The notes: generated by a model not told the origin, from the letters alone. Positions 17,263 to 25,850 are shown, numbered from the stretch's first letter. The stretch: 36,641 bases of DNA from Hyphomicrobiales bacterium (GCA_027066315.1 JAMONZ010000058.1:1-36641), one strand, 5' to 3'. Translations and numbers: made by a program.

Positions 17263-18758
17263 TAGCCTGCTTCTTTTAAAAGCGATGTTTTATTATGTTT
17301 GCTTTTATCAAGATTTTTTAAATCTTCTAATGGGGTTGGGTAATCACCAGTAAAATAATGATCGGTGAATTGTGGCTTATCATTATTTCGCTTATGTCCG
17401 CAAATTGCATCATAAAGACCATCAATTAATAGGAACTCAAGTGAATCTACCCCGATATATTGGCGCATCTCATCTAGGGTTTTATATTGGTTTGCAAGGA
17501 GTTTTTCTGGGTCTGGGGTATCAATTCCATAATAATCAGAAAATTTAATCATCGGGCAGGCAACTCGAAGGTGAACCTCTTTTGCGCCTGCATCTCTTAC
17601 CATCTGAACTATTTTTAATGATGTTGTGCCACGCACAATACTATCATCAATCAGCACAACTCGTTTTCCCTCAATCTGCTCACGATTAGCAGAAAGTTTT
17701 AGCTTTACACCAAGTGCCCTGATTTGTTGCGATGGTTCAATAAAAGTGCGCCCAACATAATGATTGCGAATTATGCCATACTCAAATGGAATGCCAGAGG
17801 CTTGTGAAAAACCAATGGCAGCAGGTGTGCCACCATCAGGAACAGGCACGATTACATCTGCCTCTAATGGGGCTTGTTTGGCGAGGTTGATGCCCATTCT
17901 TTTACGGGCAGTATAAACACTTCTGCCGCTAACTACTGAATCAGGGCGGGCAAAATAAACATATTCAAATAGGCATAGACGCTCATCTTTTTTTCCAAAA
18001 GGAAAAGACGATGTTACAATAATAGACCCGTCTGCTTGTAATTCACAAACTATTACTTCGCCATTTTTTACATCTCGAACAAATTTTGCTCCAATAATAT
18101 CAAGGGCGCAAGTTTCAGATGCAAAAATTGGCTTGCCATCAAGCTCGCCATATACCAGAGGGCGAATGCCATTTTTATCACGTGTAGCAATTAGTTTTGA
18201 TCGTGTCATAGCAACCATAGAATAAGCACCCTCAAGCTGGGTGATTGCATCAACAAAACGCCTTGGTGCTTTTTCTTGCTTTGAGCGAGCAATAAGATGC
18301 AACACAACTTCTGTATCCGAGGTTGATTGGCAAATAGCACCATTTGCTATTAGCTCTTCTCTAAGGGTGAGGCCGTTGGTGATGTTGCCATTATGGGCTA
18401 TGGCTATGCCGCCAACTGTTAACTCAGCAAAAAGCGGTTGCACATTTCGCAAAACGGTATCGCCAGTGGTTGAATAACGCACATGACCAAGGGCGGAAGT
18501 GCCTGGTAATTTTGCTAAGGTTTCAGGGTTAGTAAAATGATCGCCAACTAAGCCCATGTGTCGTTCGGAATGAAATTGAGTTTTGTCAAAACTTACGATA
18601 CCTGCAGATTCTTGGCCACGATGTTGCAAAGCGTGCAGACCAAGAGCAGTTAGGGCGGATGCATCGTCATGCCCTAAAATACCAAATACTCCGCATTCTT
18701 CATGAAGATTATCTTCGTCGAGGCAGAAAGTGTTTATTGAAGTAGTTTTTGAAGGCAT
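17262..18758 (-). CDS. purF: Amidophosphoribosyltransferase PurF
   Basis: PurF makes 5-phosphoribosylamine from PRPP and glutamine, the first committed step of purine synthesis. A 21-residue propeptide precedes C22 in ECGVFGILGH, the N-terminal nucleophile after processing. HALQHRGQESAGI and the glutaminase residues in SALGHVRYSTTG follow. The phosphoribosyltransferase domain shows the PRPP loop VVLIDDSIVRGTT. Of the four cysteines that bind the iron-sulfur cluster in Bacillus PurF, the C-terminal CxxC pair is not evident (only YDAICGHKRN). At 498 residues it is full length. It lies between cvpA (29-base gap) and the SDR gene. Confidence 0.96.
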   Translation of the reverse strand: MPSKTTSINTFCLDEDNLHEECGVFGILGHDDASALTALGLHALQHRGQESAGIVSFDKTQFHSERHMGLVGDHFTNPETLAKLPGTSALGHVRYSTTGDTVLRNVQPLFAELTVGGIAIAHNGNITNGLTLREELIANGAICQSTSDTEVVLHLIARSKQEKAPRRFVDAITQLEGAYSMVAMTRSKLIATRDKNGIRPLVYGELDGKPIFASETCALDIIGAKFVRDVKNGEVIVCELQADGSIIVTSSFPFGKKDERLCLFEYVYFARPDSVVSGRSVYTARKRMGINLAKQAPLEADVIVPVPDGGTPAAIGFSQASGIPFEYGIIRNHYVGRTFIEPSQQIRALGVKLKLSANREQIEGKRVVLIDDSIVRGTTSLKIVQMVRDAGAKEVHLRVACPMIKFSDYYGIDTPDPEKLLANQYKTLDEMRQYIGVDSLEFLLIDGLYDAICGHKRNNDKPQFTDHYFTGDYPTPLEDLKNLDKSKHNKTSLLKEAG

Positions 18759-18787
18759 AAGATTTTCTTCTTTTTAAGATAGATTAT

Positions 18788-19369
18788 CTAAGAATTTAGA
18801 GGTGTTTCTCCAGCGTCCGTTCCCTCTTCGTTGGGAATGCTATCAGGCAAAACATCGTTTTTACTATCCCCTAAGAAGTTTCCTATTGTGCTTTCTACAT
18901 CTTCAGGTAAGGCACGAATAAGGCTTTCACCAAGTGAAGCAAGTGGCTGTTCGGTTTTTGAGCCTTCTATATAACTGCCAAAACCACCCCATTGTAGCCA
19001 TTGGCCAAGAACAACAATTACAACCGCAATTAAAATGCCTCGTAAACCGCCAAATACAAAACCAAGAGTTCTATCAAGTGGGCCAATTTTACTATCAACA
19101 ACAAAATCAGCAATTCGCATGGTAATTAGATGTAGGGCAATTAAAGAAAGGATAAACGCAATAATCACGGTTGCTATATCTGCAACTATTTCTTCTCTGA
19201 TATACCCTCGAGCAATTTCTGGGTGATATTGCCAAGCCCAAACTGCAATGGCAGCTGAGCCTGCCCAAGTTGCCAAAGATAAAACTTCACGAGTTAAGCC
19301 TCTCGCTGTTGCCAATATTGCTGAAATAAGAACCAAAATTCCTACGACTACGTCAAACGCTGTGAGCAT
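18788..19369 (-). CDS. cvpA: CvpA family membrane protein
   Basis: CvpA proteins are inner-membrane proteins first linked to colicin V production and more recently to envelope homeostasis. This 193-residue member shows four hydrophobic segments: about 4-22 (FDVVVGILVLISAILATARG, with the family RGLTREVLSL after it), 28-45, 62-86 and 105-125 (DRTLGFVFGGLRGILIAVVIVVLGQWL). The C-terminal 55 residues are acidic and soluble (NDVLPDSIPNEEGTDAG). AGGTGGA just before the ATG is a good ribosome site. It precedes purF, the same linkage as in E. coli, and probably shares a transcript with it and with radA upstream. Confidence 0.92.
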   Translation of the reverse strand: MLTAFDVVVGILVLISAILATARGLTREVLSLATWAGSAAIAVWAWQYHPEIARGYIREEIVADIATVIIAFILSLIALHLITMRIADFVVDSKIGPLDRTLGFVFGGLRGILIAVVIVVLGQWLQWGGFGSYIEGSKTEQPLASLGESLIRALPEDVESTIGNFLGDSKNDVLPDSIPNEEGTDAGETPLNS

Positions 19370-19418
19370 TATTATTCCACCTATATAAAATTATTTAAAA
19401 AAATTATTGCTACTCTTT

Positions 19419-19448
19419 AAACGCTAATACTGCTTGAGCCAAGCGTTT
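19419..19448 (-). terminator. Possible hairpin between radA and cvpA
   Basis: AAACGCT (19419-19425) and AGCGTTT (19442-19448) can pair across a 16-base loop, just beyond the radA stop. On the minus strand the T-rich run follows only after about 14 bases, so it is at best a weak terminator or an attenuating hairpin. Confidence 0.3.
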
Positions 19449-19461
19449 GATTGATGTTTCG

Positions 19462-20853
19462 TTAATCTTTCTTAGAATTTTGATGTATATTTGTTGCAAT
19501 CTTACTCACTAAAGAAGTTAAGTCGCTAAATTCGATTAGTTTAATGTCATTTTTTTTGTCTTTTGTGCCGATTCGACCAGTATAAGCATTATCAAAACCA
19601 AGTTTGGAGGCTTCTTTTAAGCGTAATGCCCCATGAGATACGGGTCGAATACCGCCAGAGAGGCTTATTTCACCAAAAAATACTGCTTTTGGAGGTAGTG
19701 GAGAATTTGTTGCAGAAGAAATTAAAGCCGCAGCAACCGCTAAATCTGCCGCTGGTTCGCTTATTTTTAGGCCACCTGCAACATTTAGGTAAATGTCATT
19801 ATCGCCAATTTTTACTCCGCACCTTGTTTCTAAAACGGCTAGGATCATTGATAATCTTGATGTGTCCCAACCTACAACTGCTCGGCGTGGTGTGCCGAGT
19901 GGTGAGGGGGCAACAAGGGCTTGAATTTCAACAAGAACTGGGCGAGTGCCTTCAATACCAGCAAAAACTGCTGAACCAGCTGAGCTTTCATCACGTTGAT
20001 CTAAAAATAGGGCAGAAGGGTTGGTAACTTGTTTAAGTCCAAGTTGGCTCATTTCAAAAACGCCAATTTCATCGGTTGCGCCATAACGATTTTTTACACC
20101 TCGTAAAATTCGAAATGTATGCGAGGCATCTCCTTCAAAATACATTACTGCATCAACCATATGTTCAACAACTCTTGGCCCTGCAATTTGGCCATCTTTT
20201 GTTACATGGCCAACTAAAACCACAGCAGAGCCGCTCTTTTTGGCAAAGTGAGTTAATGCTTGGGCGCAAGTTCTTACCTGAGTTACTGTGCCGGGTGAGC
20301 TATCGACTCTATCTGTCCAAAGTGTTTGAATAGAATCAATAACGACTAAGTCTGGCGTGTCTTGAGCTTCAAGGGTTGCAAGAATTGTTTCAACATTGGT
20401 TTCACTAGCTAATTTTACTGGTGCGTTTGCTAAGCCAAGACGTTGCGCCCGTAATTGCACTTGGGCAATGGCTTCTTCACCAGAAATATAAATTACATTA
20501 TTCCCTTTATCGGCCATTGAGGCAGCGGCTTGTAATAAAAGGGTTGATTTGCCAATACCAGGATCGCCACCGACTAAAATAGCTGAACCTTTTACAAAAC
20601 CGCCACCCGTTACTCGGTCAAGTTCTTTTATTCCGCAAATAAAGCGAATAGCTTCTTGTGCAGTGCCAGAAAGTGAAGTTAGGGGAGCTGCTCGACCCGA
20701 TGCTAACGCAGATTTTGGCCCTGCTCCAACTCCGCTATTGCTTAGCTCTTCAACTATGGTGTTCCACTGCCCGCAAGTTTCGCAACGACCAGACCATTGG
20801 GTTGATTGCGCATTGCATGATTGACAGATAAATGTTGTTTTTCTTTTTGCCAT
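19462..20853 (-). CDS. radA: DNA repair protein RadA
   Basis: RadA (Sms) is a DnaB-like, RecA-related ATPase that processes recombination intermediates and helps branch migration. The N-terminal zinc finger has four cysteines, C10-x2-C13 and C24-x2-C27. The RecA-like core shows Walker A GGDPGIGKST at 95-104 and the RadA-specific KNRFG motif as KNRYG at 254-258. A Lon-protease-like C-terminal domain follows (VEIQALVAPSPLGTPRR, GDNDIYLNVAGGLKISEPA), without proteolytic residues being expected. The length of 463 is normal. Its ATG overlaps the alr stop codon by one base (TAATG), so it depends on the dnaB-alr transcript. Confidence 0.95.
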   Translation of the reverse strand: MAKRKTTFICQSCNAQSTQWSGRCETCGQWNTIVEELSNSGVGAGPKSALASGRAAPLTSLSGTAQEAIRFICGIKELDRVTGGGFVKGSAILVGGDPGIGKSTLLLQAAASMADKGNNVIYISGEEAIAQVQLRAQRLGLANAPVKLASETNVETILATLEAQDTPDLVVIDSIQTLWTDRVDSSPGTVTQVRTCAQALTHFAKKSGSAVVLVGHVTKDGQIAGPRVVEHMVDAVMYFEGDASHTFRILRGVKNRYGATDEIGVFEMSQLGLKQVTNPSALFLDQRDESSAGSAVFAGIEGTRPVLVEIQALVAPSPLGTPRRAVVGWDTSRLSMILAVLETRCGVKIGDNDIYLNVAGGLKISEPAADLAVAAALISSATNSPLPPKAVFFGEISLSGGIRPVSHGALRLKEASKLGFDNAYTGRIGTKDKKNDIKLIEFSDLTSLVSKIATNIHQNSKKD

Positions 20854-21986
20854 TAGGTTTTAGTAGAATTTGGGGGTGGAATATAACAGCGTTTATAACG
20901 CCCTTTAAGTGAGGTTAAAATCTCATAGCCAATTGTTCCTGCAAGGTCAGCTTGATCGTCAACTGTTATGGTTTTGCCCAATATCTCAACCATATCGCCT
21001 GAGTTTGGTAACTTGCCATAAAGATCGCTTACATCAACCGCTATTAAATCCATTGAAACACGGCCAACAACAGGTAAAATTTTGCCACTTATTAGCACAC
21101 GTCCGCCATGCCGTCTGTTTGTACCAGAAAGAGAGCGTAAAAACCCATCGGCATAACCATGAGCTAAAATAGCAATTTGGCTATCCTTTTCAAGAGTATA
21201 AGATGCACCATAACCAATCGTGTCATTAGTCTTGCCTTCAATTATTTGCAAAAGCGGTACTTCTAGTTTTACAACCGGTGACATTGGGTTTTTGCGCCCA
21301 TTAACTGCCCGCCCACCATAAAGAGAAATCCCGGGGCGAACGAGTTGGAAGTGGTTTTCTTGCCCATTCATTAGACCTGCTGAATTTGCAATTGAGGCTG
21401 GAATGTTAGGGAAATGTGTGATGAGAGATTTAAAAAATGCTAGTTGAGTGCGGTTTTTTTCATGCGCTGGTCGATCAGCACAGGCAAAATGACTCATAAT
21501 CATTTGTGGGGCAAAGCCAACTTTTTCAATTAGGTTTTTTACTCGCTCAATATCGCTCATTCTAAAGCCAAGCCTGCCCATTCCAGTATCAAAATGAAAT
21601 GCGGCTGGAATTGCTTTTTCCTTAGAAATGCAAAATGCTAACCATTCTTCAAGCATAGAAAGTGAGTTAAGCACTGGCATAATATTATGGTGGGCATATA
21701 GTTCTGCAGCTCCCGGATAAAGGCCGTTAAATACAAAAATGTGAATATTTTTTAATTCTTTTCTAAGGGAAATTGCCTCATCAGGCGTTGCAACAAAAAA
21801 GAATTTTGCACCATTATTATATAGTGCAGTGGCAACAGGTAGCATGCCTAATCCATAAGCATCGGCCTTGATAACTGCCCCTGTCAAAGCATTTGGGCTT
21901 ATCATATCAAGTGCTTTGTAATTTTTTACAATCGCCCCTAAATCAACGGTTAGACGGCCTTTAAGATTGATGGAAGTAGTTGCCAT
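20853..21986 (-). CDS. alr: Alanine racemase
   Basis: Alr interconverts L- and D-alanine for peptidoglycan. The PLP lysine is K40 in AVIKADAYGLG. The catalytic tyrosine is most likely Y259 in the GYGASYT motif. HFDTGMGRLGF, MSHFACAD, NSAGL and RPGISLYGG follow the family order, and the C-terminal domain has the HGYADGFLRSLS and VGRVSMDLIAVDVSD motifs. The length of 377 is typical. The ribosome site GGAG is the end of dnaB (ATGGAGTAA), with a 6-base gap between the genes. This dnaB-alr-radA order is the usual one in Hyphomicrobiales. As the only racemase in the window it is likely the biosynthetic one. Confidence 0.95.
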   Translation of the reverse strand: MATTSINLKGRLTVDLGAIVKNYKALDMISPNALTGAVIKADAYGLGMLPVATALYNNGAKFFFVATPDEAISLRKELKNIHIFVFNGLYPGAAELYAHHNIMPVLNSLSMLEEWLAFCISKEKAIPAAFHFDTGMGRLGFRMSDIERVKNLIEKVGFAPQMIMSHFACADRPAHEKNRTQLAFFKSLITHFPNIPASIANSAGLMNGQENHFQLVRPGISLYGGRAVNGRKNPMSPVVKLEVPLLQIIEGKTNDTIGYGASYTLEKDSQIAILAHGYADGFLRSLSGTNRRHGGRVLISGKILPVVGRVSMDLIAVDVSDLYGKLPNSGDMVEILGKTITVDDQADLAGTIGYEILTSLKGRYKRCYIPPPNSTKT

Positions 21987-21992
21987 TATATC

Positions 21993-23477
21993 TTACTCCA
22001 TGCGCTCAGGAAGATAGTCTTCTTTTGCTAAATTAGTAAAGCGGGTGAATTGTGCTTCAAAACCAAGCTGAACGCTTCCTGTTGGGCCGTGGCGTTGCTT
22101 ACCAATAATAATATCGGCCTTGCCAAAAACTTGTTCCATTTCATTTTGCCAAGTTAGATGTTCTGGAGTGTTTTCTTTTGGCTCTTTATTGCGTAAATAA
22201 TATTCTTCTCTATAAACAAATAATACAACATCGGCATCTTGCTCGATTGAGCCAGATTCACGTAGATCAGCTAATTGTGGACGTTTGTCATCACGGTTTT
22301 CAACTTGGCGAGAAAGCTGAGAAAGAGCCAAAATAGGCACTTCAAGTTCCTTTGCTAAAGCCTTTAAAGATGTGGTGATTTCGGTTAGTTCTTGCACTCG
22401 GTTTGCATTGGCAGATTTTGATGAGCCAGATAGAAGCTGGAGATAATCAATAATAAGAAAATCAAGGCCTTTTTGGCGTTTTAGTCGCCTTGCTCGAGCA
22501 ACTAATTGCGCAATATTAATGCCACCAGTATCATCAATAAAAAGCGGTATGGTGTTCATTTTATTTGATACATCAACCAGCTTTGAATATTGGCTTTCGT
22601 GGATTTTACCTCGCCTAATATCAGAAGATGAAATATTTGCCTGCTCAGCTAAAATACGAGTTGCCAACTGCTCAGAACTCATCTCAAGCGAGAAAAAACC
22701 AACAACTCCGCCATCAAGAGTTTTTATATGGCCATCTGGGGTTGGCTCTGACTTATAGTTTTTGGCAATATGAAAAGCAATATTTGTTGCAAGAGCGGTT
22801 TTGCCCATTGCTGGACGAGCCGCAAGAATTATTAAATCAGAACTTTGTAAGCCACCCATTAGACGATCAAGGTCAATCAGACCTGTTGCAGTACCAGAAA
22901 GATTTCCATCTCGTTGATATGCAAGTTCTGCAAGATTTATAGAATTGGTAAGGGCCTTGTTAAAGCCTTGAAAACCAGAATTATTGTGACCTCGCTCAGC
23001 AAGGTCATAGAGATTTTTTTCAGCCTCTTCAATCTGCCTTGAAGGGGTGGTGTCAACATCAGCCTCATAGGCGGTTTCAACTACTTCTTCACCAATTAAA
23101 ATAAGGGCTCGGCGCAACGCAAGGTCATAAATCGAGCGGCCATAATCATAGGCATTAATCACTGTTGCTGCTTCTGCTGCAAGGCGGGCAAGATATTGTG
23201 CCATGGTTACATTTTCTAGCAACTCATCAGGTAAAAAAGTTTTTGCAGTGATTGGAGTTGCAGCTTTTCCTGCCTGAATAATTTTGCCAAAAACACCATA
23301 AATTTCACTATGGATTGGCTCAAAAAAATGCTCAATTTCTAAAAAATCAGAAACACGATGATAGGCTTCATTATTGACAAGAATAGCACCCAATAAGGCT
23401 TGCTCGGCTTCCACATTATGTGGCGCAAGACGGTAGTTATCTTCTTTATTTGGGTGAAGTTGAGTAACCTCTGCCAT
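21993..23477 (-). CDS. dnaB: Replicative DNA helicase DnaB
   Basis: DnaB is the hexameric 5'-3' helicase of the replication fork. The N-terminal DnaG-interacting helical domain covers about 18-165 (PHNVEAEQALLGAILVNNEA). The RecA-like motor has Walker A ARPAMGKTAL with the P-loop at 221-227, the DnaB motifs GGLQSSDLIILAA, FFSLEMSSEQLATR, LDFLIIDYLQLL (Walker B), SQLSRQVE and DLRESGSIEQDADVV, and the C-terminal arginine region GKQRHGPTGSVQLGFE. At 494 residues it is full length with no intein. It has its own promoter downstream of a terminator, so it heads the dnaB-alr-radA-(cvpA-purF-SDR) transcript. AAGGA precedes the ATG. Confidence 0.97.
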   Translation of the reverse strand: MAEVTQLHPNKEDNYRLAPHNVEAEQALLGAILVNNEAYHRVSDFLEIEHFFEPIHSEIYGVFGKIIQAGKAATPITAKTFLPDELLENVTMAQYLARLAAEAATVINAYDYGRSIYDLALRRALILIGEEVVETAYEADVDTTPSRQIEEAEKNLYDLAERGHNNSGFQGFNKALTNSINLAELAYQRDGNLSGTATGLIDLDRLMGGLQSSDLIILAARPAMGKTALATNIAFHIAKNYKSEPTPDGHIKTLDGGVVGFFSLEMSSEQLATRILAEQANISSSDIRRGKIHESQYSKLVDVSNKMNTIPLFIDDTGGINIAQLVARARRLKRQKGLDFLIIDYLQLLSGSSKSANANRVQELTEITTSLKALAKELEVPILALSQLSRQVENRDDKRPQLADLRESGSIEQDADVVLFVYREEYYLRNKEPKENTPEHLTWQNEMEQVFGKADIIIGKQRHGPTGSVQLGFEAQFTRFTNLAKEDYLPERME

Positions 23478-23500
23478 TTCTTATCCTTTTTGTTACTTGA

Positions 23501-23529
23501 ATTGTATTAAGCATGGATAAGTCAATCAA
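23501..23529 (-). promoter_or_regulatory. Candidate dnaB promoter
   Basis: On the minus strand TTGATT (23529-23524) and TACAAT (23506-23501) are separated by 17 bases, giving an RNA start near 23494, about 17 bases before the dnaB ATG. It lies between the ribosomal-operon terminator and dnaB, which supports independent initiation. The spacer contains TTATCCATG, only loosely like a DnaA box. Confidence 0.55.
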
Positions 23530-23612
23530 TGTAATAATTTTTCAAAACTTTTTCTAAATGAATAAAATTCTTGAACTAGTTGGAGTTAGTGGGGAAAACT
23601 ATTAGTATTTTT

Positions 23613-23646
23613 GAAAATAAAAAAGGTCGGGAGCTAACCCGACCTT
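23613..23646 (-). terminator. Rho-independent terminator of the rpsF-rpsR-rplI transcript
   Basis: AAGGTCGGG (23623-23631) and CCCGACCTT (23638-23646) form a perfect 9-bp stem with a 6-base loop. On the minus strand the stem is followed by TTTTTATTTTC, the expected U-tract. It lies 26 bases beyond the rplI stop codon and separates the ribosomal genes from dnaB. Confidence 0.92.
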
Positions 23647-23671
23647 GCAATTATTTGCAAAATAGAAGTGA

Positions 23672-24286
23672 TTATTCAGCTTTATCTGATTCTGTTTCTT
23701 CTTCTGCTGCTTCAACTTCAGCATCTTGTGAATCAGTTTCTTCAACTTCGCTATCTTCTTCAGATTTTACTATTTCAACTTCTTCTTCATCATAGTTAAC
23801 GATTGTCATATCTTCGCCAGTTGCTTGACGTTCTGCTTCGTCTGGTGTGCGAGCAACATTAACTTTTACGCTGATCTTAACTTCAGCATGTAGGTTAAGA
23901 GAAATGTCGTGCAGGCCAACTTCTTTAATTGCAGTTGTTAAATCAACTTGTGAGCGAACTACACTAAAGCCATCAGCAACTAGTGCTTCTGAAATATCAC
24001 GAGAGCTAACTGATCCATAAAGCTGGCCAGTTTCGGCAGCTTGGCGGATCATCACAAGTGAATGTCCGTTTAGGCCAGAAGCAATGCCTGCTGCAGCTTC
24101 ACGACGCTCTTCGTTGCGTTTTTCAATTGCTTCACGCTGTGAGGCAAATTTTGTACGGTTTGCATCGGTTGCTCTTAAGGCTTTGCCTTGAGGAAGAAGG
24201 AAATTACGAGCAAAGCCGTTTTTTACATCTACTTCTTCTCCAATTGCGCCGTAACGACCAACACGTTCAAGTAAGATTACTTTCAT
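23672..24286 (-). CDS. rplI: 50S ribosomal protein L9 (bL9)
   Basis: bL9 binds 23S rRNA domain V and keeps the reading frame during translation. The N-terminal RNA-binding domain is MKVILLERVGRYGAIGEEVD with VKNGFARNFLLPQGKA. A long connecting helix and the C-terminal domain follow (SVSSRDISEALVADG, VDLTTAIKEVGLHDISLNLH). I start at ATG 24286, preceded by GGAG. A TTG four codons earlier is in frame but uses that same GGAG as codons. The protein has 204 residues against about 149 in E. coli; the extra part is a strongly acidic tail rich in E and D (about 155-204), of a kind common in alphaproteobacterial L9. Confidence 0.95.
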   Translation of the reverse strand: MKVILLERVGRYGAIGEEVDVKNGFARNFLLPQGKALRATDANRTKFASQREAIEKRNEERREAAAGIASGLNGHSLVMIRQAAETGQLYGSVSSRDISEALVADGFSVVRSQVDLTTAIKEVGLHDISLNLHAEVKISVKVNVARTPDEAERQATGEDMTIVNYDEEEVEIVKSEEDSEVEETDSQDAEVEAAEEETESDKAE

Positions 24287-24328
24287 TTTATTCTCCAATT
24301 GCTGTCCCGCTTAAAAATTAAACGGTTA

Positions 24329-24376
24329 GGAATGTAAAACCATTTTCCATTCCAACTGCGCCTCAAAATTTGAGGC
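24329..24376 (-). promoter_or_regulatory. Two RNA hairpins between rpsR and rplI
   Basis: GCCTCAAAATTTGAGGC (24360-24376) is a perfect inverted repeat, and GGAATG (24329-24334) pairs with CATTCC (24348-24353). Both fall in the ~96-base spacer between rpsR and rplI and neither has a U-tract. They could be processing or attenuation structures that adjust L9 output. This is where related genomes usually have a DUF2232 membrane-protein gene. Confidence 0.4.
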
Positions 24377-24382
24377 AATAAA

Positions 24383-24637
24383 TTATTTAACTGCGAATGA
24401 TAAAAGACCAAGAAAACGAGCTCGTTTAATTGCTTTTGCTAATTCACGTTGTTTTTTTGCTGAAACTGCTGTTATGCGGCTTGGCACAATTTTGCCACGC
24501 TCAGAAACATAACGAGTTAATAGGCGCACATCTTTATAGTCAATTTTTGGTGCTTTGTCGCCAGTGAATGGGCAGGTTTTACGACGACGTTGAAAAGGAC
24601 GACGAGCCTGCGCTGCTGTAAGATTACGAATTGCCAT
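24383..24637 (-). CDS. rpsR: 30S ribosomal protein S18 (bS18)
   Basis: bS18 is a small basic protein of the 30S platform that binds as a heterodimer with bS6. The 84 residues show the family core [40 protein letters not shown] and the C-terminal [19 protein letters not shown]. It follows rpsF by 19 bases in the standard order. Confidence 0.97.
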   Translation of the reverse strand: MAIRNLTAAQARRPFQRRRKTCPFTGDKAPKIDYKDVRLLTRYVSERGKIVPSRITAVSAKKQRELAKAIKRARFLGLLSFAVK

Positions 24638-24656
24638 TGTTCATGCTTTCCTTAAA

Positions 24657-25031
24657 TTAAAATCGTTTTGGACCACGGGAGAATTTCTCACCACGATCAG
24701 GTCGATCATCACGCTTTTGCATCATTACAGATGGCTCGCTATCATGTTCTTCAACTTTGATGGTCATGAAACGCAATACATCTTCGTTGATACGCATTTG
24801 ACGCTCTACTTCAGCAACTGCTGCATGTGGTGCATCAATGTTTAGCAATGTGAAATGTGCTTTGCGGTTTTTATTCATACGATATGCAAGTGGTTTAACA
24901 CCCCAATATTCGTGTTTTGTAACAGAGCCACCATTTTCTTCAAGCATTTGAGTGTATTTTTTAGTTAATTCTTCAATTTGGGCTACGCTAAGATCTTGTC
25001 GTGCCAAATAGATATGTTCATAAAGAGCCAT
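24657..25031 (-). CDS. rpsF: 30S ribosomal protein S6 (bS6)
   Basis: bS6 binds 16S rRNA together with bS18. The family start [14 protein letters not shown] is at the N-terminus, followed by [22 protein letters not shown] and [23 protein letters not shown], with a charged tail ([19 protein letters not shown]). I chose ATG 25031, preceded by AAAGG at a good distance and matching the usual S6 beginning. The frame is open 13 codons further (ATG 25070), but that extension has no family match. The gene leads the rpsF-rpsR-rplI transcript. In several bacteria the S6:S18 pair represses this operon through its leader RNA, but I could not assign such an element by eye. Confidence 0.96.
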   Translation of the reverse strand: MALYEHIYLARQDLSVAQIEELTKKYTQMLEENGGSVTKHEYWGVKPLAYRMNKNRKAHFTLLNIDAPHAAVAEVERQMRINEDVLRFMTIKVEEHDSEPSVMMQKRDDRPDRGEKFSRGPKRF

Positions 25032-25454
25032 AAGACGCCTTTCAATGTTAAGTTTCACTTCCTCATTCATCTAGCGCAAAGCCTAAAGTGAAGCCTTTTA
25101 AGGCGTCAAAGAATTCTTCAAAAGAGTGAGGACACGGTAGGCCGAATTTTACTAAAATCAATTTAGAAAAACCCTATTGGCAACAGCCAACCCTACGTTC
25201 AGCCCTCAGCCAAACGAATGATTAGATGCTCACTAGAGCTAAACTGGTTCTAGTTCAAGTGAATTGTTTGTTTTTTGAGAAAATTTTGAGAAATTGCAAG
25301 AAATTATAAATGTAAAATCAAAAACTAAAAAAATTTTATAAAATGGAGGTAGCTTTATGAACATAGAATAAATGAGTAGTTCGAATTTAATTCATTTAGC
25401 TTGTGAGATAAGTCTCCAATAAATTTTAATTATTTAATATTTTTGGAGAAAAAA
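25032..25454. other. Divergent intergenic region between rpsF and the DUF2147 gene
   Basis: About 420 bases hold no convincing gene. It should contain the rpsF leader and promoter on the minus strand and the promoter of the exported protein on the plus strand; no clear consensus boxes were found. Inverted repeats seen: TTGGCAACAGCCAA near 25177 and ACTAGA...TCTAGT near 25226-25247. On the plus strand a strong ribosome site GGAGGT is followed by a four-codon frame ATG-AAC-ATA-GAA-TAA (25357-25371) and then a 16-codon frame from 25372, both tiny and unassigned. Confidence 0.5.
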
Positions 25455-25850
25455 GTGAAACGTATTCTTATAAACATTATTACAAGCCTAGTTCTTACCT
25501 TTACAATTGCCGTTCCTAATGGTTTTGCTGGCGATGTTTCACCACTAGGAAGTTGGCAAACAACCAGTGGTGAATCTCGTTATGAGGTCACAAGCTGTAA
25601 AAATGGCAAAGCAATTTGTGCCAAACTGGTTTGGTTGCGTTCAGATGCTCGAACTCCTCGAAATCTTAAACATTTAAATAAAATAATATTATCTAATGCA
25701 AGGGCAGTTCAACAAAACAAGTGGCGTGGCTCGCTACGTTATGGCGGAGAAAATCTAAACGGAAGCCTTACATTAGTAAATTCAAATAAGCTGCAATTAA
25801 ACGGATGTAAATTTGTATTTTGCAAGACAATAAATTTTAAGCGGATATAG
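25455..25850 (+). CDS. Exported DUF2147 family protein
   Basis: A signal peptide (VKRILINIITSLVLTFTIAVPNGFAG) leads to a mature protein of about 105 residues. The family pattern is visible: SPLGSWQTTSGESRYEVTSC near its start, KAICAKLVWL, the LSNARAV stretch where relatives have the region before the GxIYDP motif, and the final GSLTLVNSNKLQLNGCKFVFCKTINFKRI. DUF2147 proteins are small lipocalin-like periplasmic or secreted proteins of unknown role. I use GTG at 25455 with GGAG seven bases upstream. A TTG four codons earlier would consume that site. It is shorter than most relatives and seems to lack the conserved D-x-x-N and YDP segments. Confidence 0.75.
   Translation: MKRILINIITSLVLTFTIAVPNGFAGDVSPLGSWQTTSGESRYEVTSCKNGKAICAKLVWLRSDARTPRNLKHLNKIILSNARAVQQNKWRGSLRYGGENLNGSLTLVNSNKLQLNGCKFVFCKTINFKRI

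Noticed and set aside
19563-20027. A 154-codon plus-strand open frame opposite radA
   Set aside because: It is antisense to conserved RadA coding sequence, rich in L and Q as expected of a shadow frame, with no family features.
23512-23520. DnaA box in the dnaB promoter
   Set aside because: TTATCCATG differs from the consensus at the last two positions; a single weak match is not evidence for DnaA control.
25032-25150. S6:S18-binding leader RNA upstream of rpsF
   Set aside because: A CCG is present (CCTACCGTGTCC on the minus strand) but I could not fold the required bulged stem by eye.
25226-25260. tRNA T-arm-like sequence (GGTTCTAGTTCAAGT)
   Set aside because: No acceptor, anticodon or D-arm could be assembled around it, and it lies in the rpsF leader region.
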